Assembly (NCBI GenBank): GCA_008017065.1
Contig: SSGT01000035.1
Coordinates: 1 to 41,131 of the forward strand
Direction of reading: 5' to 3'
Length of the DNA stretch: 41,131 bases
Source of the DNA: Crocinitomicaceae bacterium
GTDB taxonomy: Bacteria > Bacteroidota > Bacteroidia > Flavobacteriales_D > Crocinitomicaceae
Both the position numbers and the translations under genes were made by a program. Below are positions 1 through 10,337 of the stretch, piece by piece. Below the pieces are notes generated by a model, which searched no databases, was not told the DNA's origin, and was given only the letters and a program-made list of their open reading frames with translations. Position 1 is the first letter of the stretch. Every line of letters begins with the position of its first letter.

Positions 1-359
1 AACCGTACCTTGAAATGATGAATTACACATTTCACGCGGATTTAGGATTGACGTTGGATAAAGATACCAACCTCAATTACCGATTTTCATTGCCGAATAA
101 GGTGTTTGATTACATGCATACACAAACGCCAATTCTTGCTTCTGATTTGATCGAAGTGAAAAAAATAGTGCTTGGTTATTCCATTGGCGCGGTTATTACA
201 AGTCACCAGCCATCCGATTTGGCTAATGATATTCGCAAAATTCAAGAAAATCCTGCGCAATTGGAACAATGGAAACGAAATTGTGAACGCGCAAGTATGC
301 AGGCAAGTTGGGAAGGTGAAACACAAATTTTGGCTCAATTTTATCCCCGTATCGTATGA
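1..359 (+). CDS. Glycosyltransferase family 1-like, C-terminal part (5' truncated by window edge)
   Basis: Frame is open from position 3 upstream of the tracked ATG at 15. Contains ..LGLTLDKDTNLNYRFSLPNKVFDYMHTQTPILASDL.., typical of the GT-B C-terminal nucleotide-sugar site. Overlaps the next gene by ATGA. Confidence 0.75.
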   Translation, partial: PYLEMMNYTFHADLGLTLDKDTNLNYRFSLPNKVFDYMHTQTPILASDLIEVKKIVLGYSIGAVITSHQPSDLANDIRKIQENPAQLEQWKRNCERASMQASWEGETQILAQFYPRIV

Positions 360-1474
360 AGCTAACACACATTCATGTCGTTTCGCTCGACGTGCCTTTT
401 CCGCCCGATTACGGAGGAGTGATTGATATTTATTACCGCCTAAAAGCATTAAAAAATCTTGGAGTTTATGTGATTTTACATTGTTTCGAATACGGACGTG
501 GTACGGCGCATGAGTTTGGTGAGGTGGCCGATGAGGTGTATTATTACCCGCGAAAGAAATCGTTGTGGACGAATTTCAAGAGAGAGCCATTTATAGTCGC
601 TTCTCGAAAGTCAGAAATATTGGTCAACCGGCTGTTGGAGAACGATTATCCGATTTTAATGGAAGGCTTGCACTGTACGTCAATTTTGCAAGACGAACGT
701 TTTGCGGACCGCATCAAGTGGGTTCGGGTACACAACATTGAATGGCACTATTATGAAGCGCTTTCGCATGCAACCAAGTCGACGTGGAAAAAAGCGTTTT
801 TTAAAACCGAAAGTAAAAAGCTTAAAAAATACGAAGGAGAGTTGCGTAAAGCAGACGCTCTTTTTTGTTTGTCTGAAAATGATTTAGCGTATTACCGTTC
901 CAAAAATTACACTGTCCACTATTGGCCTGTTGGTTGCGCATTTGAGCCAAATGTTGGAGAACATACGGGTGATTTTGCGCTGTTTCATGGTAATTTAAGC
1001 GTAGGAGAAAATGAAAAGGCACTCCGATGGGTGATTCAAACATGGCAGGAAAAACAGCTAAAAATGCCCCTCGTGATCGCCGGTAAAAACCCGAGTATAC
1101 AGTTGAGGAAATACCTCGAAGAGTTTCCGTTTGTGACGTTGCGGGCCAATCCATCCCAAGAAATCATGAAAGAGTTGATTCAATCGGCAGCAGTCCATGT
1201 GTTGATTACGTTTCAATCTACTGGAGTAAAACTCAAATTGATCAACGCATTGTTGCAGGGAAGTCGTTGTATCGTAAATCCGTTGATGGTAGAAGGCACT
1301 GCGCTTGAGGCGTTTTGTGAAGTGGTTGACGACCAACAGGAATTGGCAGATGCAATAACAAATTCGCCTCAAAACGGCGTCTCAAAAACGGATCGAATTG
1401 CTTTTTTGAAAGCGCATTTTGAACCGACTGAAGCAGCGAAAAAGGCACTTGAGTCTGTTGGCTTTATTCGTTAA
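356..1474 (+). CDS. Glycosyltransferase (GT-B-like, mannosyltransferase-type)
   Basis: 372-aa ORF with ATGA overlap to the upstream GT. Contains HIHVVSLDVPFPPDYGGVIDIYYRLKALKNLG N-terminus and GVKLKLINALLQGSRCIVNPLMVEGT. Confidence 0.75.
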   Translation: MKLTHIHVVSLDVPFPPDYGGVIDIYYRLKALKNLGVYVILHCFEYGRGTAHEFGEVADEVYYYPRKKSLWTNFKREPFIVASRKSEILVNRLLENDYPILMEGLHCTSILQDERFADRIKWVRVHNIEWHYYEALSHATKSTWKKAFFKTESKKLKKYEGELRKADALFCLSENDLAYYRSKNYTVHYWPVGCAFEPNVGEHTGDFALFHGNLSVGENEKALRWVIQTWQEKQLKMPLVIAGKNPSIQLRKYLEEFPFVTLRANPSQEIMKELIQSAAVHVLITFQSTGVKLKLINALLQGSRCIVNPLMVEGTALEAFCEVVDDQQELADAITNSPQNGVSKTDRIAFLKAHFEPTEAAKKALESVGFIR

Positions 1475-2177
1475 AAAGCGTTTTGAACGGATCAAAACGA
1501 TTCAAATTGTCGACTTCTTTCATTCCTCCATTTTCGACGCGGAATACCCGACCCGGAAATTTTTCGACCATCGACATGTCGTGGGTTGCCATGATGACGG
1601 ACGATTTCTCTTCTTTCGCCACAGCAATTAGTAAACGCATGATTTCTTCCGACGTTTCAGGATCTAAATTTCCCGTGGGCTCGTCGGCTAAAATCAATTC
1701 GGGTTTGTTGACCAAAGCGCGAGCGATCGCTACACGTTGCTGCTCACCACCTGAAAGTGTGTGTGGCATTAAGTTGGCTTTCGTTTCTATACCAACCATT
1801 TTCAATACATCGGTTGCTCTTTTTTCCATCAAATGCTTGTCGGTCCAACCCGTTGACTGCATCACAAAAAATAAATTTTTGATTACCGAGCGGTCCATGA
1901 GCAACTGAAAATCTTGAAACACAATTCCAATTTTGCGGCGGAGCATGGGGATATCCTTGCGTTTTAGGTTTACCAAATCAAATCCGGCAACTTCGCCGCG
2001 GCCATCTTTCAATTGCAATTCACCGAAGAGTGTTTTCAGTAAGCTACTTTTTCCACTTCCAGTTTTTCCAATCAAATAGATGATCTCGTTGTCTTGCAAT
2101 TCGAAATTGATGTGATTTAACACCAATTCTTGTTGCTGATATATTTTTGCGTCTTTTAATTGAATTACGTGTCCCAC
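1464..2177 (-). CDS. ftsE: ABC transporter ATP-binding protein, FtsE-like
   Basis: Walker A GKTGSGKSS, signature LSGGEQQRVAIARAL, Walker B LILADEPTGNLDP. FtsE-like size (237 aa). No ftsX adjacent. Confidence 0.75.
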   Translation of the reverse strand: MGHVIQLKDAKIYQQQELVLNHINFELQDNEIIYLIGKTGSGKSSLLKTLFGELQLKDGRGEVAGFDLVNLKRKDIPMLRRKIGIVFQDFQLLMDRSVIKNLFFVMQSTGWTDKHLMEKRATDVLKMVGIETKANLMPHTLSGGEQQRVAIARALVNKPELILADEPTGNLDPETSEEIMRLLIAVAKEEKSSVIMATHDMSMVEKFPGRVFRVENGGMKEVDNLNRFDPFKTLFNE

Positions 2178-2335
2178 GGATGAAAGATTTGATGTAAAGT
2201 TCTCTTTTTATTCCGCATGACGCCTTTTCAATCCAAAATAATTTGAACAGAATCACGTTTAAAACTTTTCAAGGCACGTCCGTTAAACAGCAAGATCACG
2301 CTTAATTTTACTCTCTTAAAATAACACACGCAATT

Positions 2336-5300
2336 ATGAACCGATTATTGGTCATATTTTCAGTTTTTGCTGCGCTTACATTGCGTGCGCAAACTTCTGA
2401 AAAATACAACAGTGAATACGCCGGATTTTTTCGTGGAGAGGAGTTGTTTGAGAAAGAACAATATGGTGCAGCCCGTCAGGAATTTCGAGCGTTTGTAGCT
2501 AGTTTCCCTCAAAAAAACGATCCAATGTACCAAAAAGCGCTCTATTACGAGGGAGTTTCCGCACTGGAATTGTTTAACAACGATGGTGTTACCTTACTCG
2601 AAGCGTTTAACCGAAATTATCCCGAAAGCATCTACCGTTCCAAAATCTATTACAAATTAGGAAGGTATTATTACCAGAAAAAGGAATTTGAAGCGGCCTT
2701 GAGTTGGCTCAATAAAATCAGTGCTTACGACGTTGACGCAGACGACAAGGATGAGTTTTATTTTAAGTTGGGTTACGCGAATTTTCAAGAAAATAATTTT
2801 CCAGAAGCGCGGTCGGCGTTTTACGAGGTCAGAAACAGTTCGTCGCAATACGGAGCGCCTTCGTTGTATTACTATTCGCACATTGCCTACAATGAGAAAT
2901 CGTATCAAATCGCGCTCGAAGGATTTGAAAAGCTGTTGACTGACAAACGATTCAAGGAGGTCGTTCCGTATTACATCACCCAGATTTATTATTTGCAAGG
3001 CAGATACAACGACGTAACGAAGTTTGCACCCGCGTTTGCAGATAGCGTGAAGTCGACCAGTTTGAGCAACATGAATCATTTGATAGGCGATGCTTTTTTT
3101 AGAGTTGGGAAATACGATGAAGCGGTTTTGTATTTGGAAATGTACAACCTCAAATCAAACACAACGCGCGAAGAGGACTACCAACTTGGGTATGCACATT
3201 ACAGAAGTTCAAACTACGACAAAGCAATCCAATTGTTTGATCGTGTGTCGCAAGTGAAGGACACATTGGGTCAAATCGCGCTGTATCACATCGGAGAGTG
3301 TTACCTCAAAAAAGGCAACAATGCGTATGCACGAACGGCATTTGAAGCGGCTTCGTTTATCAACGTAGATCCAAAAATTCAGGAAGATGCGTTGTACAAC
3401 TATGCAATTTTGTCGTACAAACTCGATATCAATCCGTATGATGAAGCGGTTGAGGCCTTGCAATTGTACCTGAGGAAATACCCGAATTCAGACCGCAAAA
3501 ACGAAGTATATCAATACCTCGTGAATGTGTTTACATCAACCAACAAATACGAAGCAGCGTTAAAATCGCTGGATGAATTGGCTGTTAAAGACATTCGGCT
3601 GAAAACGGCGTACCAGATTGTGGCATTTAATCACGGGGTGGAGTTGTTTCAAAAAGCAAATTATGCCAAAGCGATCGAAGCATTTGGGTTGGTGGATAAA
3701 TTTCCGATCGACGCGGAGATTTCAGCGAAAGCGAGCTATTGGGTAGCCGATGCAAATTACCAATTGAAAAATTATAAAAAAGCAATTCAAGGGTACAAAA
3801 CATTTTTGTCGCTTCCCGGAAATTACGTGTCGAGTTTGCGTGCAGATGCATATTACAACTTGGGGTATGCGTATTTGAATACCGCTGAAAATCAGCTTCA
3901 AAATCCGTTATTGGAATCCGCGTTTAAAGATTTCTTGCAACTTTCTAGTCCAAAAAACAAGGTGAAACGCGCCGATGCATACATGCGTCTAGCAGATTAT
4001 TATTACATCACCAAGAAAAATGATGCGGCAATCAAAAATTACCGTGAAGCGTATGAATTGAAATCGGGAAATGAAGATCAAGCATTGTTTTACATGGCAT
4101 TGGCACACGGATTCAACTCCAAAGGAACCGACGACAAGATCAAAAACTTGCAAGACATTGTCAATAATTACCCAAGATCTCAGTATTTAATGGCTTCCGT
4201 TTACGAGATCGGGATCAGTTTCCGTTCCAAAGAGCAAGATGATAAGGCGCTTCCGTATTTTCAGCAATTGGTCAAAGATTATCCTACATCGACCCTCGTG
4301 CCGGATGCGTCAATCAACATTGCAGATATTTATTTCAAGCGAAAAGAATTTGCCAAAGCGGAGGATTTGTACCAAAAAATAGTGAAGGATTATGGAACCG
4401 ATTTATCCATTTGTAGCAATGCGGTGAAAGGATTGAGTGCGATCTACAAAGCCCAAAAACAATTGGAAAAACTGGAAGGATTGAGTGTGTACAATTGTTC
4501 GGACGACATCGTTGATGACTTGGAAGACAGTTACTACAACGCGGCGTTTGACCCGTATGACGACAGTTCGTTTGTGGAAGCAATTCCCGATTTGGAGAAA
4601 TACTTGCAAAAATATCCGAACGGAAAATACCATGTAGAGATCACGGCTTATTTGGCAAATTCAATTTACCGAACAGGCGACATTCCACGCGCGATCGAAA
4701 AGTACAAATTGATGCTTGAAAAGCCAACTTCGCCGTATTCAGAATTGGCTGCGATCCGTGTTTCACGTTATTTATACAACGAGGGAGATTATGAATCGGC
4801 GTTGGTTTATTACACCAAATTGGAAACGATCTCGTCACGCCCTGAGATTATTAACAACACCCGAATCGGGTTGATGCGAAGTCATTTTTTACTTGAAAAT
4901 TGGGCCAATGCGGCAGATTATGCTAAAAAAGTACTTTCCACGAGTGTTGCAAACTCGACCATTAAATTGGAAGCAGAATTTGTAAAAGGAGTTTCGCTGT
5001 ATCACGAGGAGAATTATGCAGAAGCCAAAACATCGTTGGAATGGATTGTTAAAAATACCACAACAATTATGGCGCCCGAAGCGAAGTTTTACATCGCGGA
5101 AATGTATTACAAACAAAAAGACAACGTGAAAGCGGAAGCAGAAATTCGCGCCTTGTTGAAAATGAAGCCTGCGTATGATTATTGGACGGCGAAAGCGTTG
5201 ATTCTACAATCCAAAGTGCTGATTGCTAAAAAAGATTTGTTTCAAGCAGAACATACCTTAAGTTCGGTAATCGATAATTACCAAGAGCAAGAAGACGGTA

Positions 5301-5413
5301 TTCTATTGGAAGCAAATCAACTTTGGGATGAACTGATGCAATTGAAAACGATCCCAAAAACAGTAGAGGAAAAGAAATCTACGGTCATCGAAATTAACGA
5401 AAAAGGAAAATAA
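2336..5413 (+). CDS. Large exported TPR-repeat protein (1025 aa)
   Basis: N-terminal signal peptide MNRLLVIFSVFAALTLRAQ; many TPR-like motifs (e.g. Y..A...F......P......A.Y..G). Confidence 0.85.
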   Translation: MNRLLVIFSVFAALTLRAQTSEKYNSEYAGFFRGEELFEKEQYGAARQEFRAFVASFPQKNDPMYQKALYYEGVSALELFNNDGVTLLEAFNRNYPESIYRSKIYYKLGRYYYQKKEFEAALSWLNKISAYDVDADDKDEFYFKLGYANFQENNFPEARSAFYEVRNSSSQYGAPSLYYYSHIAYNEKSYQIALEGFEKLLTDKRFKEVVPYYITQIYYLQGRYNDVTKFAPAFADSVKSTSLSNMNHLIGDAFFRVGKYDEAVLYLEMYNLKSNTTREEDYQLGYAHYRSSNYDKAIQLFDRVSQVKDTLGQIALYHIGECYLKKGNNAYARTAFEAASFINVDPKIQEDALYNYAILSYKLDINPYDEAVEALQLYLRKYPNSDRKNEVYQYLVNVFTSTNKYEAALKSLDELAVKDIRLKTAYQIVAFNHGVELFQKANYAKAIEAFGLVDKFPIDAEISAKASYWVADANYQLKNYKKAIQGYKTFLSLPGNYVSSLRADAYYNLGYAYLNTAENQLQNPLLESAFKDFLQLSSPKNKVKRADAYMRLADYYYITKKNDAAIKNYREAYELKSGNEDQALFYMALAHGFNSKGTDDKIKNLQDIVNNYPRSQYLMASVYEIGISFRSKEQDDKALPYFQQLVKDYPTSTLVPDASINIADIYFKRKEFAKAEDLYQKIVKDYGTDLSICSNAVKGLSAIYKAQKQLEKLEGLSVYNCSDDIVDDLEDSYYNAAFDPYDDSSFVEAIPDLEKYLQKYPNGKYHVEITAYLANSIYRTGDIPRAIEKYKLMLEKPTSPYSELAAIRVSRYLYNEGDYESALVYYTKLETISSRPEIINNTRIGLMRSHFLLENWANAADYAKKVLSTSVANSTIKLEAEFVKGVSLYHEENYAEAKTSLEWIVKNTTTIMAPEAKFYIAEMYYKQKDNVKAEAEIRALLKMKPAYDYWTAKALILQSKVLIAKKDLFQAEHTLSSVIDNYQEQEDGILLEANQLWDELMQLKTIPKTVEEKKSTVIEINEKGK

Positions 5414-5415
5414 TT

Positions 5416-7134
5416 ATGTCAAAATATCTGCTTTTATTATCGTTTATTTCTTCAGGAATCTTTGTTTTTGGACAACAGAAACCTGGCGATGAAGAGACCA
5501 TTATGTTGACAGCGATTCGAAAAATTCCGACTGCAACACGCATTCCAACTGCTCCTTCGATTATCGACACGGTGATTCCACAGTCGGAAGTGCAGTATCC
5601 GCTGTTGTCGTTGAAATACAACACCTTGATTCGCTTGGATACGATTGCACCAGCAACCGTGAAGTTGATCGATAAATTGCCGCAGCTCTACAGCACGTAT
5701 GTGAAGGTAGGAATTGGTTCTACATTTATGCCATTGGGAGAGGTGTATTACAACAACATGCGTTCCCGAAAGTACATGTACGGAGCAAGTTTGAAACATT
5801 TGAGTTCGTTCGGAAACATCAACGGATATGCACCCGCACAATTTGACCGCACGGCATTGAATTTGAATGGTGGGTTGAATGAAAAGAAATATACATTGCG
5901 CGGCGAATTTGTGCTGAACAACCGTGGCTTGCATTGGTATGGATTCCCAAATGAAAATGCGGACCGCGACAGCATCCAAAACCGATTCAATGAAGTTGGT
6001 ACACGGTTATCGTTTGCTTCGCATCAAAAAGACAGTGCACACTTGAATTACAAAGTAGGAATAGAATATTTTAATTTCCACAGTAAAAAGTCGAAGATCG
6101 ACAGCTTGGCAACGTGGCGAGGTCGAGAAAATTATCTTGCCGTTACGAGTTCATTTTGGTACCAACTCGGTAAAGAGGTGTTTGCCGCGGATTTTAATAT
6201 CCGTTACAACGGCTACAAATACGGTGAGAAAGATGCTGGAATCACTTCGCTTGATACCGGAATTGTTTCCAACAATACCGTTGTCAATTTAAAACCAACG
6301 ATTACCACGTTTGCATTTGATAACAAATTGAAAGCGCAAGTTGGATTGGATATTACGATCGATGCCGCTGCCAAAACGAAATTTTACTTGTATCCAATTG
6401 CGGAGGTAAAATATGCGATGTTTGACGACATTCTGATCCCGTACGCTGGAATCAAAGGAAGCTTGAAACAAAATACGTTTCGATCCATGAGTTTTGACAA
6501 CGAGTTTATTCTGTCGAATCAGCAATTGCAGAATGAGAGTAATGCAATCAATGCCTTTGTGGGAATCAAGGGTACACTGACCAAACGCATCGCATTCAAT
6601 GCAAGTGCTAGTTTTTCGAATCACAAAGGAAAAATGTTGTTTGTAACAGATACCGTTTACGCCAAAGGGCGCAATCAGTTTCGTGCGATTTATGACACAA
6701 TGAACATCACGACGTTGGAGGGTTCCATTTCGTATCAGTTGGCGGAGAAATTGAAAATTGATGGAATCGGACGATTTTTCTCCTACAATACGCGCAATGA
6801 ATCCTACGCATGGAATTTGCCACAATTGCAAATCCTAGTGCGCGGAACGTATAATTTATACGACAAATTTTTGGTGCGTTTGGAGATGAACTACGAAGGA
6901 GGCAGAAGAGGTTTAGTCTTTGAACAAGAGGAAAATACAGTATTCGAAAACGGTCAGTACGCCAAAAAAATGGGATTTATTGCAGATGTCAATTTAGGAG
7001 TTGAGTACCGTTACAACAAACGGATTTCTGCCTTTCTTGAATTCAACAACTTAGCAGCGCAACGCTATCAACGTTGGTATCACTACCCCGTACAAGGTTT
7101 CCAAGTGATGGGAGGAGTGACGTTCCGCTTTTAG
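5416..7134 (+). CDS. Outer-membrane beta-barrel protein (TonB-receptor-barrel-like)
   Basis: Signal peptide MSKYLLLLSFISSGIFVFGQ, amphipathic beta-strand pattern, C-terminal GGVTFRF ending in Phe. Starts 2 nt after the TPR gene. Confidence 0.75.
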   Translation: MSKYLLLLSFISSGIFVFGQQKPGDEETIMLTAIRKIPTATRIPTAPSIIDTVIPQSEVQYPLLSLKYNTLIRLDTIAPATVKLIDKLPQLYSTYVKVGIGSTFMPLGEVYYNNMRSRKYMYGASLKHLSSFGNINGYAPAQFDRTALNLNGGLNEKKYTLRGEFVLNNRGLHWYGFPNENADRDSIQNRFNEVGTRLSFASHQKDSAHLNYKVGIEYFNFHSKKSKIDSLATWRGRENYLAVTSSFWYQLGKEVFAADFNIRYNGYKYGEKDAGITSLDTGIVSNNTVVNLKPTITTFAFDNKLKAQVGLDITIDAAAKTKFYLYPIAEVKYAMFDDILIPYAGIKGSLKQNTFRSMSFDNEFILSNQQLQNESNAINAFVGIKGTLTKRIAFNASASFSNHKGKMLFVTDTVYAKGRNQFRAIYDTMNITTLEGSISYQLAEKLKIDGIGRFFSYNTRNESYAWNLPQLQILVRGTYNLYDKFLVRLEMNYEGGRRGLVFEQEENTVFENGQYAKKMGFIADVNLGVEYRYNKRISAFLEFNNLAAQRYQRWYHYPVQGFQVMGGVTFRF

Positions 7135-7215
7135 TTCTCACGCAACGTTATGTGGTCGTGGAAAATGAAAAGTGGGCTTTGCAGCCCAATGTACGTTTGA
7201 ATAGATTGAATTCAC

Positions 7216-7223
7216 TATCTTTG
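7216..7223 (+). promoter_or_regulatory. Putative -7 element for metF
   Basis: TATCTTTG 27 nt upstream of ATG 7251, with TTTG at 7196-7199 upstream. Confidence 0.4.
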
Positions 7224-7250
7224 AATTCTCAACAATAATTGTTTACATCC

Positions 7251-8201
7251 ATGAAAGTTATCGATCATTTAAATGCTTCTAAATCAACGTTATTTTCTTT
7301 TGAGATTTTACCGCCGTTGAAAGGAAAAAGCATTCAGTCGATATACGATGGCATTGATCCGTTGATGGAGTTTAAACCCAAATACATTAATGTAACCTAC
7401 CACCGCGAGGAGTTTATCTACAAAGAGCGAGAAAACGGATTACTCGAAAAAATTGCGATTCGCAAACGTCCCGGAACAGTTGGAATTTGTGCCGCAATTA
7501 TGAATAAATACGATGTAGATGCCGTTCCTCACCTGATTTGTGGCGGATTTAGCAAGGAAGAAACTGAAAATGCGTTGATCGATTTACAATTTTTGGGTAT
7601 CGATAATGTGTTGGCGTTGCGTGGAGATTCTATTAAAACGGAAGCTTCTTTTCGACCGCATCCAGAAGGACATCGGTATGCAGTAGAATTGATTGGTCAA
7701 GTGGTAGACATGAACAACGGAAACTACTTGACAGAAGATTACCAATTGGAGCCGACGGATTTTTGCATCGGCACCGCAGGATATCCGGAAAAACATTTTG
7801 AAGCGATGAATTTGTCAACCGACTTGATGCATTTGAAAAACAAGGTAGATGCGGGTGCGTCTTACATTGTGACTCAAATGTTTTTTGACAATCAAAAGTA
7901 TTTTTCCTTCGTACGGGCATGCCGTGAAATTGGAATTACTGTGCCAATTTTGCCGGGATTGAAGCCCATTAAAACCCTGGAACACGCGTCGTTTTTACCT
8001 AAGTTTTTTCACATTGATTTGCCGGAAGATTTATCGAAGGAAATTTTGAAGTGTAAAGACAATAAAGCAGTAGCAGAGGTTGGAATCGAATGGGGAATCC
8101 AACAATCCAAAGAATTAAAGGATGCGGGAGTTCCCGGAATTCATTATTACACCATGTCAAATTGTAGCTCAGTGAAAGCAATTGCTGCTGAAATTTTTTA
8201 A
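7251..8201 (+). CDS. metF: Methylenetetrahydrofolate reductase
   Basis: SFEILPPLKGKSIQSIYDGIDPLMEFKPKYINVTYHRE, LALRGD, FDNQKYFSFVRACREIGITVPILPGLKPI. ATG at 7251 preferred over the tracked upstream start. Confidence 0.92.
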   Translation: MKVIDHLNASKSTLFSFEILPPLKGKSIQSIYDGIDPLMEFKPKYINVTYHREEFIYKERENGLLEKIAIRKRPGTVGICAAIMNKYDVDAVPHLICGGFSKEETENALIDLQFLGIDNVLALRGDSIKTEASFRPHPEGHRYAVELIGQVVDMNNGNYLTEDYQLEPTDFCIGTAGYPEKHFEAMNLSTDLMHLKNKVDAGASYIVTQMFFDNQKYFSFVRACREIGITVPILPGLKPIKTLEHASFLPKFFHIDLPEDLSKEILKCKDNKAVAEVGIEWGIQQSKELKDAGVPGIHYYTMSNCSSVKAIAAEIF

Positions 8202-8217
8202 AAATAAATTAGTCCGT

Positions 8218-8754
8218 ATGAAATGTATCGTTTTCTTCCTAACACTGTTTGTTTGTGGTGTTAGCTTTGCTCAAACAAACAACGTCAAGCTAAACAATGT
8301 GTTGGTCGTTGGTCAATTGGATAAATCGGAGGATCGATTTACCTTGGAAATAAACTTTACGGAATTGTTGGCTAACGCTGGAATCAAATCAATGGCTTCA
8401 TTGAACGTGTTGAAACAAGGCTCGAACCCCGCAATTTTAGCAACAGATTCCATTCAAAATATGCTGAAATTGAAAGGAATTGACACCTACGTGTTGGTTT
8501 CTGTTCGCGGCTACGATCGCAAATTTAAACCGGCAAAGAATCACGATAGTTTGTCGGTGGAATTAGCAAGTGGACATTTGTTTCCACTTTACCGTGACGA
8601 GATTTCGTCAATCACCTTTGAGTTTAAATTTTACCGAAACGGAGTTTTTGTAGGCTACGACTTAGTAAAATTGGGTTCCGTAAACTCGAGAGAAGCGGTG
8701 CTGAAAAAATTCCGAAAAAAGATTGGAAAGCGTATTTTGAGTCATTGGAAATAG
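8218..8754 (+). CDS. Hypothetical exported protein
   Basis: ATG at 8218 gives signal peptide MKCIVFFLTLFVCGVSFAQ; no family recognised. Confidence 0.6.
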   Translation: MKCIVFFLTLFVCGVSFAQTNNVKLNNVLVVGQLDKSEDRFTLEINFTELLANAGIKSMASLNVLKQGSNPAILATDSIQNMLKLKGIDTYVLVSVRGYDRKFKPAKNHDSLSVELASGHLFPLYRDEISSITFEFKFYRNGVFVGYDLVKLGSVNSREAVLKKFRKKIGKRILSHWK

Positions 8755-8876
8755 TCAGCAACACAAATTAGTGTGCCGATTTTCAGTCGCTATTTCTCGT
8801 TCATTTTGAATTGAATCCTAGAGATATTGCGTCTTGTTGGCAATAAAATCCCTACTTTTACTGAAATTATTGGAAT

Positions 8877-9743
8877 ATGTTGCATTCAATGACCGGCTAT
8901 GGAAAAGCGACCGGTACTTTCGAAGGAAAAAAAGTCAGTGTTGAGATCAAATCACTCAACAGCAAGAGTATGGACTTGTATGTTCGTACAGCGCCGTGCT
9001 ACCGCGACAAAGAATTGGAAATTCGGCAGCGAATTACTGCACTTTTAGATCGGGGCAAGGTAGAGGCAAACATCAACATTGAAAGCACGGGAGCGTCTAA
9101 ATCGGTCGAGATCAATAAAGATTTGGCAGTTGCCTATTTCCAGGATTTGAAGCAAACCAACGAATTGATTGGACAATCTAGCGACGATTACCTGTCGTTG
9201 ATTATGAAAATGCCCGATATTTTTATGCAATCCAAAGAAGACATTTCAGAAGCTGAAACGCAGTTTTTGTTTGATTTAGTGGATGAAGCGGCTTCAAAAC
9301 TCAATGATTTCAGAAAACAAGAAGGAGAAGCGTTGGAGAAAGAATTCAACGAACGCATTGCGGAAATAAAATCATTACTCGATCGGGTACCTGAGTTTGA
9401 AAGTTTGCGTATCGAAACGATTCGTGAGCGTATGCGCAAGGGACTTGAAGACATGGATAATCCCAATTTTGATGAAAATCGTTTTCAGCAAGAGTTGATT
9501 TTTTACATCGAGAAATTGGATATTTCGGAAGAAAAAATGCGTTTGGCAAATCACCTCGACTATTTCTTAGAAACCATGGTGCTGCCTTCGGCGGGGAAAA
9601 AACTGGGATTCATCACGCAAGAAATCGGGCGTGAAATCAATACGTTGGGAAGCAAAAGTTATCATGTTGAATTACAGAAAATGGTGGTTGACATGAAAGA
9701 CAGTTTAGAAAAAATCAAAGAGCAAGTTCTCAACACATTGTAA
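8877..9743 (+). CDS. yicC: YicC/YloC family endoribonuclease
   Basis: MLHSMTGYGKATG N-terminus and C-terminal GKKLGFITQEIGREINTLGSKS are family hallmarks. Confidence 0.93.
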   Translation: MLHSMTGYGKATGTFEGKKVSVEIKSLNSKSMDLYVRTAPCYRDKELEIRQRITALLDRGKVEANINIESTGASKSVEINKDLAVAYFQDLKQTNELIGQSSDDYLSLIMKMPDIFMQSKEDISEAETQFLFDLVDEAASKLNDFRKQEGEALEKEFNERIAEIKSLLDRVPEFESLRIETIRERMRKGLEDMDNPNFDENRFQQELIFYIEKLDISEEKMRLANHLDYFLETMVLPSAGKKLGFITQEIGREINTLGSKSYHVELQKMVVDMKDSLEKIKEQVLNTL

Positions 9744-9755
9744 TCATTCATTCGC

Positions 9756-10337
9756 ATGACAAGCGTAAACAAAACCGGAAAATGTATCATTTTTTCTGCT
9801 CCATCCGGAGCCGGAAAAACGACGATTGTACGCCATTTACTCACCGTAGAAAACCGATTGGAATTTTCCATTTCTGCGTGCAGTAGAGACCCAAGAATTA
9901 ACGAAGTAGATGGAAAAGACTACCATTTTTTGGGAGTTGAAGGTTTCAAACAAAAAATTGAAGAAGGCGCATTCATTGAGTGGGAAGAAGTGTATAAAGA
10001 CAATTTTTACGGAACGTTAAAGAGTGAAATCGAACGCATTTGGGCAGCAGGAAAATCAGTTGTTTTTGATGTGGATGTGGTTGGCGGATTGAACTTAAAA
10101 AGGCAATTAGGAGATCAAGCACTCGCTGTTTTTGTGCAACCTCCTTCAGTAGAAGAGTTGGAAAACAGGTTGCGCAGTAGAAGTACTGAAACAGAGGAAA
10201 AAATTCAATTGCGCATGAGTAAAGCGCGCCAAGAATTGGCTCAGTCGAGCGGTTTTGATGTTATTCTACACAACGTACATTTGGATCAAGCATGCGCAGA
10301 AGCAGAAGTGTTGGTCAACAAATTTTTGAATGTATGA
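9756..10337 (+). CDS. gmk: Guanylate kinase
   Basis: P-loop IIFSAPSGAGKTTIVRHLL; SACSRDPRINEVDGKDYHFL; EWEEVYKDNFYGT. Confidence 0.95.
   Translation: MTSVNKTGKCIIFSAPSGAGKTTIVRHLLTVENRLEFSISACSRDPRINEVDGKDYHFLGVEGFKQKIEEGAFIEWEEVYKDNFYGTLKSEIERIWAAGKSVVFDVDVVGGLNLKRQLGDQALAVFVQPPSVEELENRLRSRSTETEEKIQLRMSKARQELAQSSGFDVILHNVHLDQACAEAEVLVNKFLNV

Noticed and set aside
5452-5979. 175-aa minus-strand ORF
   Set aside because: Antisense shadow of the beta-barrel gene 5' region.
6289-6831. 180-aa minus-strand ORF
   Set aside because: Antisense shadow of the beta-barrel gene; low-complexity composition and no recognisable motif.
7135-7250. SAM-type riboswitch upstream of metF
   Set aside because: Only a small TGGGCT-TTGC-AGCCCA hairpin (7173-7188) and a promoter-like element were seen; no known SAM aptamer pattern.
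8755-8876. Short hairpins CACA-AATTAG-TGTG and ATTGC..GCAAT
   Set aside because: Stems of 4-5 bp are expected by chance in AT-rich intergenic DNA.
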